Below are positions 17,084-26,106 of a DNA stretch of 40,518 nt, in pieces (positions within the stretch are counted from its first letter, which is position 1; each line of letters opens with the position of its first letter). The DNA is from Nocardioides caeni (lineage in GTDB: Bacteria > Actinomycetota > Actinomycetes > Propionibacteriales > Nocardioidaceae): the NCBI RefSeq assembly GCF_004912195.1, contig NZ_STGW01000020.1, positions 1 to 40,518 on the forward strand, given 5' to 3'. The position numbers and the translations under genes are program-made. The notes under the pieces are model-generated. The model had not been told where the DNA came from. It did not search any database and worked only from the letters and a program-made list of their open reading frames with translations.

Positions 17084-17659
17084 TCAGCTCCCTTCGCCGC
17101 GCACGTCCGAGGCCTCGGCATGCTGTGACAGCCGGGCGAGGGTGGCCTCGACGCCGCGCACGATCCGCTGCTCGTCGTAGGGCTTCGGGTCGACGACGTC
17201 GACCTGCTGGATGAGGCCGCCGTTCTGGACGAAGCCGGTGACATAGAGCTGGTCCTTCGTCGCGTTGACGACGACGCGCGCATCGTCGGCTCCCGCGATC
17301 GCCGGCTCGGTGACCTCGGTCCCGTTGCCGACCTGCATGGTCTTCCAGGCCTCGTCGAGGGTGCCCGAGAACAGCAGATAGCTCGAGGTGAGCGCGGGCT
17401 CGTCGCCCTCGGGGTCCTTCGGGGTGAAGCGGCACTCGGGGGACTGCTCGGTGCCGGCGTCCTTGGTCGCGTCGGTACCGAACTGCTTCTTCACGAAGCC
17501 GACCCCGAGTGCGTCGCACGGGTTCCACAGCGCGGGGGTCTCGGTCGGGAGGTCGGGCTTGGCGCCGACCTCGTCGTCGCCTCCGCAGCCGGCCAGCGCC
17601 AGGACGGGTACGACGAGTAGTGCGGCCGCGCGCCGCGGGGTCCCGGCCGCCTCACGCAT
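17084..17659 (-). CDS. Lipoprotein, DUF3558-like
   Basis: A 191-residue lipoprotein. Basic residues, a hydrophobic stretch and the lipobox LALAGC place lipidated Cys25 at the N-terminus of the mature protein, which would be anchored outside the membrane. The rest has NPCDALGVGFVKKQF and a second cysteine in SPECRF, a pattern like the actinobacterial DUF3558 family (assignment from pattern only). The start at 17659 overlaps the histidine kinase stop by 8 nt, so it is co-translated with the mprAB-like pair. It may sense or report the same envelope signal, as accessory lipoproteins often do; this is inference. Confidence 0.78.
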   Translation of the reverse strand: MREAAGTPRRAAALLVVPVLALAGCGGDDEVGAKPDLPTETPALWNPCDALGVGFVKKQFGTDATKDAGTEQSPECRFTPKDPEGDEPALTSSYLLFSGTLDEAWKTMQVGNGTEVTEPAIAGADDARVVVNATKDQLYVTGFVQNGGLIQQVDVVDPKPYDEQRIVRGVEATLARLSQHAEASDVRGEGS

Positions 17660-19043
17660 CGCTCTGCTCCCGTCCGGGCAGGCGCAGCACCAGTCGTGCG
17701 CCACCGGTGGCGTTGGCCGTCGCCTCCACCGTGCCGGCGTGCCGCTCCGCCACCTGCCGCACGATCGCCAGCCCGAGGCCCGAGCCGGGCAGGGTCCGGG
17801 CGTCGGGCGAGCGCCAGAAGCGGTCGAAGATCTGGGCCCGGTCGTCCTCCGCGATCCCGGGTCCCTGGTCGTCGACGGTCAGCACACCGTCGCTGAGTCG
17901 CACCGTCACCTGGCCTCCTTCGGGGCTCCACTTGGCAGCATTGTCGAGCAGGTTGGTGATCGCGCGCTCCAGCTCGGCGGCCTCGCCGACGACCCACCAC
18001 GGGCGGGTGAAGACCTCGAAGTCGAGGCTGGGCGCGCGGCGTCGTACCCGCTGCACGGCGTGGTCGACGACGTCGGCGAGGTCCACCGGCTCGACCTGGA
18101 CCTTCACCGGCTCGTCGCGGGCCAGCTCCGTGAGGTCACCGATGAGCGTGGTCAGCTCCTCGATCTGGGCCTTGACGTCGTCGAGCAGCTCGTCGCGCGA
18201 CTCGGCGGGCAGCTGGGGTCCGGCACCGCGAACGCTCATCGTCAGCAGCTCGATGTTGGTGCGCAGCGCGGTCAGTGGCGTGCGCAGCTCGTGGCTGGCG
18301 TCCGCGACGAGCTGCCGTTGTCGCAGCCGACTGGCGTCGAGGGCGCGCAGCATCTGGTTGAACGCCGTCGCCAGGCGGGCGATCTCGTCGTCGCCCTCGA
18401 TCGGCAGCGGCCGGAAGTCCTCGGTGCGGGCCACGTGCTCCACCGAGTCGGTGAGTTTCCGGACCGGCCGCAGGCCGTTGCTCGCGACCAGCCAGCCGGC
18501 CATGCCGGCCGCGATGACCCCGAACGCGCCGAACGCCAGGGTCACCCAGCCGAGGGTGGCGAGGATCCGGTCCTGGTCCTCCAGGGGCTGCGCGATGATG
18601 AGCGCGATGCCGTCCTGCTGGGTGGGGACGGTCACGACCCGATAGCGGTCGCCGGCGACCACGATGGTGCGCAGCGACTCCTCGGTCTCGCCGGCGGCGA
18701 CCTCGAGCTCCGGCGTGCCGAGCTCCATCGTCGGCCCGCGGTCGATGACCTTGAGGATGCCGCGGTCGGTCAGGAAGGCGATCCGGACGTCGGCCGCTCC
18801 GAGCGCCCACGGCGGCACGCCCTCGACGCTCGCGCTGAGCAGGATGTCGGTGCGGGCGGCCTTGTGGGCGCGGTCGACCAGCGAGTCGTCGAGCGTCTGC
18901 TGCATCTGCACGCGGGCGGTGATGTAGGCGCCCACCGCGACCAGCGCGACGGACAGACCGACCGCGATCGTGGTGAGCAGGATGACCCGGCTCGCGAGCG
19001 AGCGGCGATAGTGCCAGCGCCCGTCGACGGCGACTCCGGTCAT
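17652..19043 (-). CDS. Sensor histidine kinase, MprB-like
   Basis: A 463-residue membrane sensor kinase. TM1 (~18-42), an extracytoplasmic region of about 110 residues, TM2 (~162-186), a HAMP domain (LRPVRKLTDSVEHV), HisKA with phospho-acceptor His251 in ADASHELRTPLTALRTN, and an HATPase domain with NLLDNAAKW, DQGPGIAEDD, FDRFWRS and GSGLGLAIV. The order and the H-box resemble mycobacterial MprB, which senses envelope stress. It starts 15 nt after the response regulator stop and overlaps the lipoprotein start, giving a three-gene operon. Confidence 0.92.
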   Translation of the reverse strand: MTGVAVDGRWHYRRSLASRVILLTTIAVGLSVALVAVGAYITARVQMQQTLDDSLVDRAHKAARTDILLSASVEGVPPWALGAADVRIAFLTDRGILKVIDRGPTMELGTPELEVAAGETEESLRTIVVAGDRYRVVTVPTQQDGIALIIAQPLEDQDRILATLGWVTLAFGAFGVIAAGMAGWLVASNGLRPVRKLTDSVEHVARTEDFRPLPIEGDDEIARLATAFNQMLRALDASRLRQRQLVADASHELRTPLTALRTNIELLTMSVRGAGPQLPAESRDELLDDVKAQIEELTTLIGDLTELARDEPVKVQVEPVDLADVVDHAVQRVRRRAPSLDFEVFTRPWWVVGEAAELERAITNLLDNAAKWSPEGGQVTVRLSDGVLTVDDQGPGIAEDDRAQIFDRFWRSPDARTLPGSGLGLAIVRQVAERHAGTVEATANATGGARLVLRLPGREQSDA

Positions 19044-19058
19044 CTCGGTCGGTCCGGC

Positions 19059-19769
19059 TCAGGACTCGGTGGCGCGCAGCACGTAGCCGATGCCGCGCAC
19101 GGTGTGGATCAGGCGCGGCTCGTCCTCCGCCTCGGTCTTGCGGCGCAGGTAGCCGACGTAGACCTCGAGGGAGTTGGCGGTGGTGGGGAAGTCATAGCCC
19201 CACACCTCCTCGAGGATGAAGCTGCGGTCGAGCACCCGCCGCGGCCGCCGCAGGAACATCTCGAGCAGCGTGAACTCGGTCCGGGTGAGCTCGATCCGAC
19301 GGGTGCCGCGCAGGACCTCGCGGGTCGTGACGTTCATCGTCAGGTCGGCGAAGGAGAGCACCTCCTCCTCCGCACCCTCCTCGGCCGGCACGACCCGACG
19401 CAGCAGCGCGCGCACGCGGGCAAGCAGCTCCTCGAGCGCGAACGGCTTGGTGAGGTAGTCGTCGGCGCCGGCGTCGAGGCCCTCCACCCGGTCGCCCACG
19501 GCGTCGCGCGCGGTCAGCACGATGACCGGGACGTCGTTGCCCGCCGTCCGCAGTGCGCGCGTCGTCTCGAGGCCGTCGAGCTTGGGCATCATCACGTCCA
19601 TCACCACGACGTCGGGCGCGACGGCGCCGATGCCGGCGAGGGCCTCGGCTCCGTCGGCGGCCAGGTGGACGTCGTAGCCGTTGAACTCCAGGGAACGACG
19701 CAGCGACTCGCGGACCGCACGGTCGTCGTCGACGACGAGGATGCGGGCGGGCGCGGCAGGACGACTCAC
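19059..19769 (-). CDS. OmpR-family response regulator, MprA-like
   Basis: A 236-residue response regulator. The receiver domain has the acidic DDD (14-16), phospho-acceptor Asp58 in [14 protein letters not shown] and the LTARD and TKPF segments; the C-terminal winged helix ends with the wing [15 protein letters not shown] and [29 protein letters not shown] and [22 protein letters not shown] closely resemble mycobacterial MprA. The GTG at 19769 gives the normal family length; upstream codons have no suitable start. It is first in the operon with the kinase and lipoprotein. The 203 bp upstream (19770-19972) hold no gene. Confidence 0.93.
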   Translation of the reverse strand: MSRPAAPARILVVDDDRAVRESLRRSLEFNGYDVHLAADGAEALAGIGAVAPDVVVMDVMMPKLDGLETTRALRTAGNDVPVIVLTARDAVGDRVEGLDAGADDYLTKPFALEELLARVRALLRRVVPAEEGAEEEVLSFADLTMNVTTREVLRGTRRIELTRTEFTLLEMFLRRPRRVLDRSFILEEVWGYDFPTTANSLEVYVGYLRRKTEAEDEPRLIHTVRGIGYVLRATES

Positions 19770-19972
19770 GCCCCCATCATGGCCGATGGGCCTGAGCGGT
19801 CGCTGAGAGGCGCGGAGCCGCCCCGCATCCGGGGCCAATCACCCACGGGTCCCGACTTTCCAGGCGGCGTCTTCGCCTCGTGGATGCTGACCGTCGTGGA
19901 CATGCGTCCAGAATGCTTGGCCCGACTTGCTCTGGTCAACGGAAGGCGAGAGGACTCCAGGGCTGCGGAAGG

Positions 19973-20842
19973 TCAGAGGTAGCGGCCTGCGAGCCGCGCC
20001 GCCCGCGCGGCGTACTGCCCGCCGAAGAGGCAGGCGTGCACCAGCAGCGGGAAGAGCTGGTGGTAGGCCACCCGGTCCTCCCAGCCGTCGGCCAGGGGCG
20101 CGACCTCGTCGTAGGCGCTGACCACCTGGGGCAGCTGGGGGAGCCCGAAGAGCGCGAGCATGGCGAGGTCGACCTCGCGGTGCCCGGCGTAGGCGGCGGG
20201 ATCGATCACGACCACGCGGTCGTCGTTGGTCCACAGCACGTTGCCGTTCCACAGGTCGCCGTGCAGCCGGGCGGGGGCCTCGACGGGGACGATCTCCGGC
20301 GCTCGCGCGGCCGCGGTGTCGATGACCGCCGCGTCCTCGGCGCTGATCATGTCCTTGTCGCGCAGCACCTTGAGGTAGGGAGCGACGCGGCGCTCGGCGT
20401 GGAACTCCGCCCAGGTCGGGAGGGTGCGGTTGAGCATCGGCAGACGACCGATGTAGCCGTCGTGCTCGGCGCCGAACCCGTCGGCACCGGCGAGGTGGGT
20501 CCGGGCCAGCGCCCGGCCGAACGCGCCGGCCGCCTCGGCGCCCGGCCGTCCGGTCTCGATCCAGGCGAGGATCAGGCAGTCGTCGTCGGCGCCGAGCACC
20601 TCAGGGGTCGCGACGCCGCCGGCTTCGGTGGTCTCGGCCAGCCAGCGCAGGCCGGCCGCCTCACGCTGGAAGAACTGCGGGGGCGCGCTGGTGAGCGTCT
20701 TGAGGAAGGCGGTGCGACCGTTGGAGAGGCGCAGCTTGACCGCCGTGGCGACGTCACCGCCCGCGACCGGGCTGGTGGCGACGACCGACGAGCCCAGGAG
20801 CTGCTCAGCTCGGGCGGCGACCGTGGGCTGCCGCGTCATCAC
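19973..20842 (-). CDS. Fructosamine/ketosamine kinase family protein
   Basis: A 289-residue kinase with the aminoglycoside phosphotransferase-like fold. Lys48 in GRTAFLKT is the ATP-binding lysine, the catalytic loop is ARLHGDLWNGNV (His194, Asp196) and the metal-binding VIDPAAYAGHREVDLAMLALFG carries Asp214, all hallmarks of the fructosamine-3-kinase family. It phosphorylates Amadori adducts on protein or small amines so that they fall apart (glycation repair), or a related ketosamine. Starts ATG ATG at 20842/20839 are both possible. The Holin-X-like gene lies 22 bp upstream on the same strand. Confidence 0.88.
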   Translation of the reverse strand: MMTRQPTVAARAEQLLGSSVVATSPVAGGDVATAVKLRLSNGRTAFLKTLTSAPPQFFQREAAGLRWLAETTEAGGVATPEVLGADDDCLILAWIETGRPGAEAAGAFGRALARTHLAGADGFGAEHDGYIGRLPMLNRTLPTWAEFHAERRVAPYLKVLRDKDMISAEDAAVIDTAAARAPEIVPVEAPARLHGDLWNGNVLWTNDDRVVVIDPAAYAGHREVDLAMLALFGLPQLPQVVSAYDEVAPLADGWEDRVAYHQLFPLLVHACLFGGQYAARAARLAGRYL

Positions 20843-20864
20843 TCACACCCCCCGGCGGAACCCG

Positions 20865-21266
20865 TCAGGCCTTGCCCTTGAGCGCCTTCGGGATCTCGCG
20901 ACCCTGCTCGATGGCGCGCTCGGGTGCCTTGACCTTCTTGAAGCTGCGGATCGCGACCAGGACGAGCACGACGGCCAGCAGGACGTAGAAGCCGGTCACG
21001 ATGAGGAACGCCCAGTGCAGGTCGAGCCCGTCGCCGTTCCAGTGGATCAGGTAGGCCGCGGCGACGGAGAACATGATGATCGCGAGGACCAGCAGGAAGC
21101 CGGCCGCGGCGACGAGCCCGAGTCCGACGCCACCCGCGGTCACGCTCACCTTCAGCTCGGCCTTGGCCAGCTCGATCTCCTTGCGCACCAGCGTCGAGAG
21201 GTCGGTCTGCGCGTCCTTGATCAGGCGCCCGATGGTGGGCTCTTCCGCCTGTCGTTCGATGGCCAT
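20865..21266 (-). CDS. Putative actinobacterial Holin-X / DUF1469-type membrane protein
   Basis: A 133-residue membrane protein. An amphipathic N-terminus (IGRLIKDAQTDLSTLVRKEIELAKAELK) precedes two transmembrane segments (~45-73 and ~84-107) and a basic cytoplasmic tail (SFKKVKAPERAIEQG). The LVRKEIELAKAEL motif is characteristic of this actinobacterial family, named holin by similarity but generally chromosomal and not lytic. No phage gene is near. The ATG at 21266 is preceded by TAAGGT at 7 nt, which could serve as a -10 of a leaderless message. Confidence 0.8.
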   Translation of the reverse strand: MAIERQAEEPTIGRLIKDAQTDLSTLVRKEIELAKAELKVSVTAGGVGLGLVAAAGFLLVLAIIMFSVAAAYLIHWNGDGLDLHWAFLIVTGFYVLLAVVLVLVAIRSFKKVKAPERAIEQGREIPKALKGKA

Positions 21267-21273
21267 GGGGCCG

Positions 21274-21279
21274 ACCTTA
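21274..21279 (-). promoter_or_regulatory. Possible -10 element (TAAGGT) of the Holin-X-like gene
   Basis: On the minus strand TAAGGT is followed by 7 nt and the ATG at 21266. The AAGG could alternatively be a weak ribosome binding site, so the call is tentative. Confidence 0.3.
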
Positions 21280-21448
21280 CCGACACGACTAGCGATGCGC
21301 CGATCTATGGCGCCGTCGCGAGCGTCGTGAGGCGAGTGCGCTGGCGAGCCAGTGGCGCGATGGCAGGCCGGGCGCCTCCCGAGCGTCCCTGGCGCCGCCA
21401 GCGTGCCGCATCGCGGCGCGCAGCAGGCGGGATAGGTCGGCGCACCGC

Positions 21449-21540
21449 TAGACTCGGGGGCAGGTGAGCCGGGAAGTCTGGTCGGCACGCGCGGGACGAT
21501 CCTCGCTGCGTTGTGCTCCGTGACGACCCCAGGAGGTCCG
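21449..21540 (+). promoter_or_regulatory. nhaA promoter and structured 5' leader (candidate riboswitch-like element)
   Basis: TAGACT (21449-21454) is a good TANNNT -10; transcription from about 21460 gives an ~80-nt leader. It can form a hairpin with arms GTGAGCCG and CGGCACGC (one A-A mismatch, one G-U) around 21464-21489, then a second hairpin GCGGGA-CGA-TCCTCGC (21491-21506). A CCCC run (21527-21530) next to AGGAGG could pair with the GGGGG at 21456-21460 if transcription starts early enough. The leader ends in a strong ribosome binding site. Structured leaders before nhaA are known (nhaA-I and nhaA-II motifs), but I cannot assign this one to a family. Confidence 0.45.
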
Positions 21541-22917
21541 ATGTCCGACGCCCGCCCACCCCACGACCTGTGGCGCCAAGGCCCGGTCTGGACGGCCAGC
21601 GACAAGCCTCTCGCGCGGTACGTCGCCCGCCCGTTGCGCGACTTCCTCCGCATCGAGTCCGCCGGCTCCGTCCTGCTGCTGGCGGCGACGGTCGTCGCGC
21701 TGCTGTGGGTGAACCTGCCCGTGGACGGGTGGGCCGAGGGCTACGACCACTTCTGGCACACGCCGGTCGGCTTCGAGTTCGGCGACTTCCGGATGGAGGA
21801 GTCGCTGCAGCACTGGGTCAACGACGGCCTGATGACGATCTTCTTCTTCGTGGTGGGCCTGGAGATCAAGTACGAGCTGGTCCACGGCGACCTGCGTGAC
21901 CCGCGCACCGCGGCCCTGCCGATCGTCGCCGCCGTCGGCGGCATGGTGGTGCCGGCGCTGATCTACGTCGCCATCGCCGGTGGGGGTGACACCGGCGCCG
22001 GGTGGGGCATCCCGATGGCGACCGACATCGCCTTCGCGGTCGGCGTGCTGGGCGTCCTCGGTCGTCGGATCCCCTCGGCAGCGCGGTTGTTCCTGCTGAC
22101 GCTCGCGATCGTCGACGACATCGGCGCCATCCTCGTCATCGCGGTCTTCTACACCGAGGACGTGGCGCTGGAGTGGCTCGTGCTCGCGGTCGTGCTCCTC
22201 GTGGCCATGGCCGTCGCGCGAGCGGCGCGGGTGTGGTTCATCCCGGCCTACGTCGTGCTCGGTGTCGTCGCCTGGTATGCCCTGCTCGAGTCCGGCGTGC
22301 ACGCCACCCTGGCCGGGGTCGCGATCGGACTGCTCACGCCCGCCGTCGCCCTGCTCGACGCCTCCGTCGCGAAGGACTACGCGGTCGCGGCGCTCACCGA
22401 CAAGGACCTGGACGCCGAGGAGTCGCACCGGCTGCGCTTCTTGATGAAGGAGTCGGTGCCCGTCGTCGAGCGGCTGCAGGAGAGCCTCCACCCGCTGTCG
22501 TCGTACGTCGTGCTGCCGGTCTTCGCGCTCGCCAACGCCGGTGTCGTGGTGACCGGCGGGGTGCTCGGCGACGCCGTCACGTCGACCGTCGCGCTCGGCA
22601 TCGGCGCCGGCCTGGTGATCGGCAAGCCAATCGGCATCGCCCTCGCCTGCTTCCTCGCGATCCGGCTCGGACTCGCTCGCATGCCCGAGGGCACCAGCTG
22701 GTCGCAGCTGGTCGGCGTCGGTGCCGTCGCCGGCATCGGATTCACCGTCTCGCTGTTCATCGCGGGCCTGTCGTTCCCCGGCTCCGAGGTCCTGACGGCC
22801 GATGCGAAGGTGGGCATCCTGATCGCCTCCGTCCTGGCCGCCGTGGTCGGTGTGGTGGTGCTGCTCGTCAGCGGTCGCAGTGTCGGCGAGCCGACAGAGC
22901 GGACGTCGGACGGCTGA
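21541..22917 (+). CDS. nhaA: Na+/H+ antiporter NhaA
   Basis: A 458-residue polytopic membrane protein that exports Na+ (or Li+) in exchange for protons. Family landmarks: FFFVVGLEIKYEL, GIPMATDIAFAVGVL with Asp162, LTLAIVDDIGAI with the ion-binding pair Asp192-Asp193, ALANAGV and GKPIGI near the C-terminal half. It is longer than the E. coli protein (388 aa), with N- and C-terminal extensions and a cytoplasmic insert rich in charges (LTDKDLDAEESHRLRF). The ATG at 21541 has AGGAGG at the right distance. Regulation by its structured leader is suspected. The small membrane protein gene follows 66 bp later. Confidence 0.95.
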   Translation: MSDARPPHDLWRQGPVWTASDKPLARYVARPLRDFLRIESAGSVLLLAATVVALLWVNLPVDGWAEGYDHFWHTPVGFEFGDFRMEESLQHWVNDGLMTIFFFVVGLEIKYELVHGDLRDPRTAALPIVAAVGGMVVPALIYVAIAGGGDTGAGWGIPMATDIAFAVGVLGVLGRRIPSAARLFLLTLAIVDDIGAILVIAVFYTEDVALEWLVLAVVLLVAMAVARAARVWFIPAYVVLGVVAWYALLESGVHATLAGVAIGLLTPAVALLDASVAKDYAVAALTDKDLDAEESHRLRFLMKESVPVVERLQESLHPLSSYVVLPVFALANAGVVVTGGVLGDAVTSTVALGIGAGLVIGKPIGIALACFLAIRLGLARMPEGTSWSQLVGVGAVAGIGFTVSLFIAGLSFPGSEVLTADAKVGILIASVLAAVVGVVVLLVSGRSVGEPTERTSDG

Positions 22918-22983
22918 CGTCGGGGCGTCGGCCACCGGGTCATCGTGAGGTCATCCCACCTCCGCACCCGAAAGGCCGATGCC

Positions 22984-23298
22984 ATGCTTCGCAACCTCAC
23001 CCCGACCAAGGTCGTCGGATCGGTCGCCCTCGTCGCGCTCCTCGGCGCGATGGTCGGCGCGGCCCTGCTCGTCGAGACCGCGCCCGGCTACTACTGCACG
23101 GGCGACTGCACCAGTCGAGCCGACATCGTCGGCGCGATCTTCGGTCTCCACGAGACCGGCACCGTGATCGGCAACCCGGGCCTGCTGACGCTCTACCAGG
23201 TGATCGGCGCCATCGCCGCGGTGACGCTCGTCGTCAACAAGATCGTCGACAAGCGCATCGAGGACGCCCGTGGGGCGGACGTGGGGTCAGGACGCTGA
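22984..23298 (+). CDS. Small two-TM membrane protein of unknown function
   Basis: A 104-residue protein not recognised. It has a hydrophobic segment at ~10-30, a short loop with YYCTGDCTS (Cys38, Cys42) and a second hydrophobic segment at ~69-86 followed by a charged tail (KIVDKRIEDARGADV). The two cysteines four apart in an outside loop suggest a disulfide or a metal site. The ATG at 22984 follows AAAGG; an in-frame ATG at 22945 lacks this. It is 66 bp downstream of nhaA and may be co-transcribed. Its 3' end overlaps the convergent PPOX gene by 12 bp. Confidence 0.65.
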   Translation: MLRNLTPTKVVGSVALVALLGAMVGAALLVETAPGYYCTGDCTSRADIVGAIFGLHETGTVIGNPGLLTLYQVIGAIAAVTLVVNKIVDKRIEDARGADVGSGR

Positions 23299-23706
23299 GA
23301 GCAGTGCTGCCGAGCCGAGGATCCGCTCGACGGTGACCCGGAGTGCCACCCGCTCCGGGTTGGAGCTCGGCGGCCGGTAGCGGGCGGCGTACCGCTCACA
23401 GGCGCGAGCGATCGACGCCTCGTCCTCGAGCACCTCGGCGGTGCCGACCAGGGTGGACCAGCGGGCCCGGTCGACCGAGCTGATCGTCAGACGGGGGTCG
23501 CGGCGCAGGTTGGCGACCTTCTGAGACCCGCGGCGGGTGATCACCCAGGCGCACCCCTGCGCCGGGTCCAGGATCGCGCCGACCGGGACGGCGTGTGGGG
23601 CGCCGTCCCGGTCGAGCGTGCTGAGGATGCAGAGGTGGTATTCCGCCCAGAACTCCGCGAGCGGGGCGGGCAGGTCGGTCCAGTTGAACGACGGCAGGGC
23701 GGGCAC
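23287..23706 (-). CDS. PPOX-class F420- or FMN-dependent split-barrel oxidoreductase
   Basis: A 139-residue member of the pyridoxamine-5'-phosphate oxidase-like split-barrel family. The typical features are an N-terminal helix (LAEFWAEYHLCILSTLDRDGAPHAVPV), GCAWVITRRGSQKVANLRRDPRLTISS and a C-terminal strand set with VALRVTVERILG. Actinobacterial proteins of this size and pattern usually bind F420 or FMN and reduce small substrates. The start is GTG at 23706 with AGGAG close upstream. It lies downstream of acs on the same strand, separated by the 26-bp repeats. Confidence 0.8.
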   Translation of the reverse strand: MPALPSFNWTDLPAPLAEFWAEYHLCILSTLDRDGAPHAVPVGAILDPAQGCAWVITRRGSQKVANLRRDPRLTISSVDRARWSTLVGTAEVLEDEASIARACERYAARYRPPSSNPERVALRVTVERILGSAALLSAS

Positions 23707-23738
23707 GGGACTCCTGGCGGGGCTGGTCGGTCGAAAAC

Positions 23739-23860
23739 GGATTCACCACGGTATGTAGGTGAGTAGGCGCATCCCGTGTGGAACTCCACTACAGAAGCGG
23801 ACACTCGCCCACATACCGTGGTGAATCGTCGCCGACTCGCCCACATACCGTGGTGAATCG
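23739..23860. repeat. Three copies of a 26-bp repeat (one inverted, two direct)
   Basis: Units at 23803-23828 and 23835-23860 are identical; the unit at 23739-23764 is inverted and matches 23 of 26 positions. All share a 17-bp core, ACATACCGTGGTGAATC. The inverted unit can pair with either direct unit, giving two mutually exclusive hairpins; a small dyad GTGGA-AC-TCCAC (23778-23789) lies in the loop. The block fills the gap between acs and the PPOX gene. Confidence 0.8.
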
Positions 23861-23884
23861 GCCTCGATCGGGACGGCCAGAGGA

Positions 23885-25888
<2,004 letters not shown>

Positions 25889-25921
25889 GGTGTTCTCCTG
25901 CTCGGTTGGGTGCCACTGGTC

Positions 25922-25950
25922 ACATTAGGACCCTCGGGAAGTGTGGTCAC
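25922..25950 (-). promoter_or_regulatory. Probable acs promoter
   Basis: On the minus strand GTGACC (25950-25945) and TAATGT (25927-25922) are separated by 17 bp, a good -35/-10 pair. It would start transcription about 27 nt before the acs start codon, leaving room for the AGGAG. Confidence 0.5.
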
Positions 25951-25977
25951 CTGGGGTTGCATCGGGGTTGCTCCGGT

Positions 25978-26092
25978 GGTTGAGGTGCCGCGAGCGAGGA
26001 ACGAGCGAGTGGCCTCGAAACCTCTGTGCCGACCTACGCAAGGTGGGCCCGGAGGTTTCGAGGCTCCTCGCTGCGCTCGTCGCACCTCAACC
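25978..26092. repeat. Dispersed palindromic element, copy 3
   Basis: The left arm begins GGTTGAGGTGCCGCGAGCG and ends GTGGCCTCGAAACC; the right arm begins GGTTTCGAGGCTCCTCGC and ends CGCACCTCAACC, so the ends pair as a long inverted repeat. It is a close relative of the copy at 38563-38714. It lies between actP and acs and may act as a terminator or mRNA stabiliser. Confidence 0.8.
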
Positions 26093-26106
26093 AGCGGTGG
26101 CCTCGG

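Noticed and set aside
20865..21266. Prophage holin
   Set aside because: The protein matches the chromosomal actinobacterial Holin-X pattern, and there is no endolysin, phage structural gene or attachment site near it.
23739..23860. 26-bp repeats considered as a CRISPR remnant
   Set aside because: One copy is inverted, the direct copies are only 6 bp apart and there are no cas genes.
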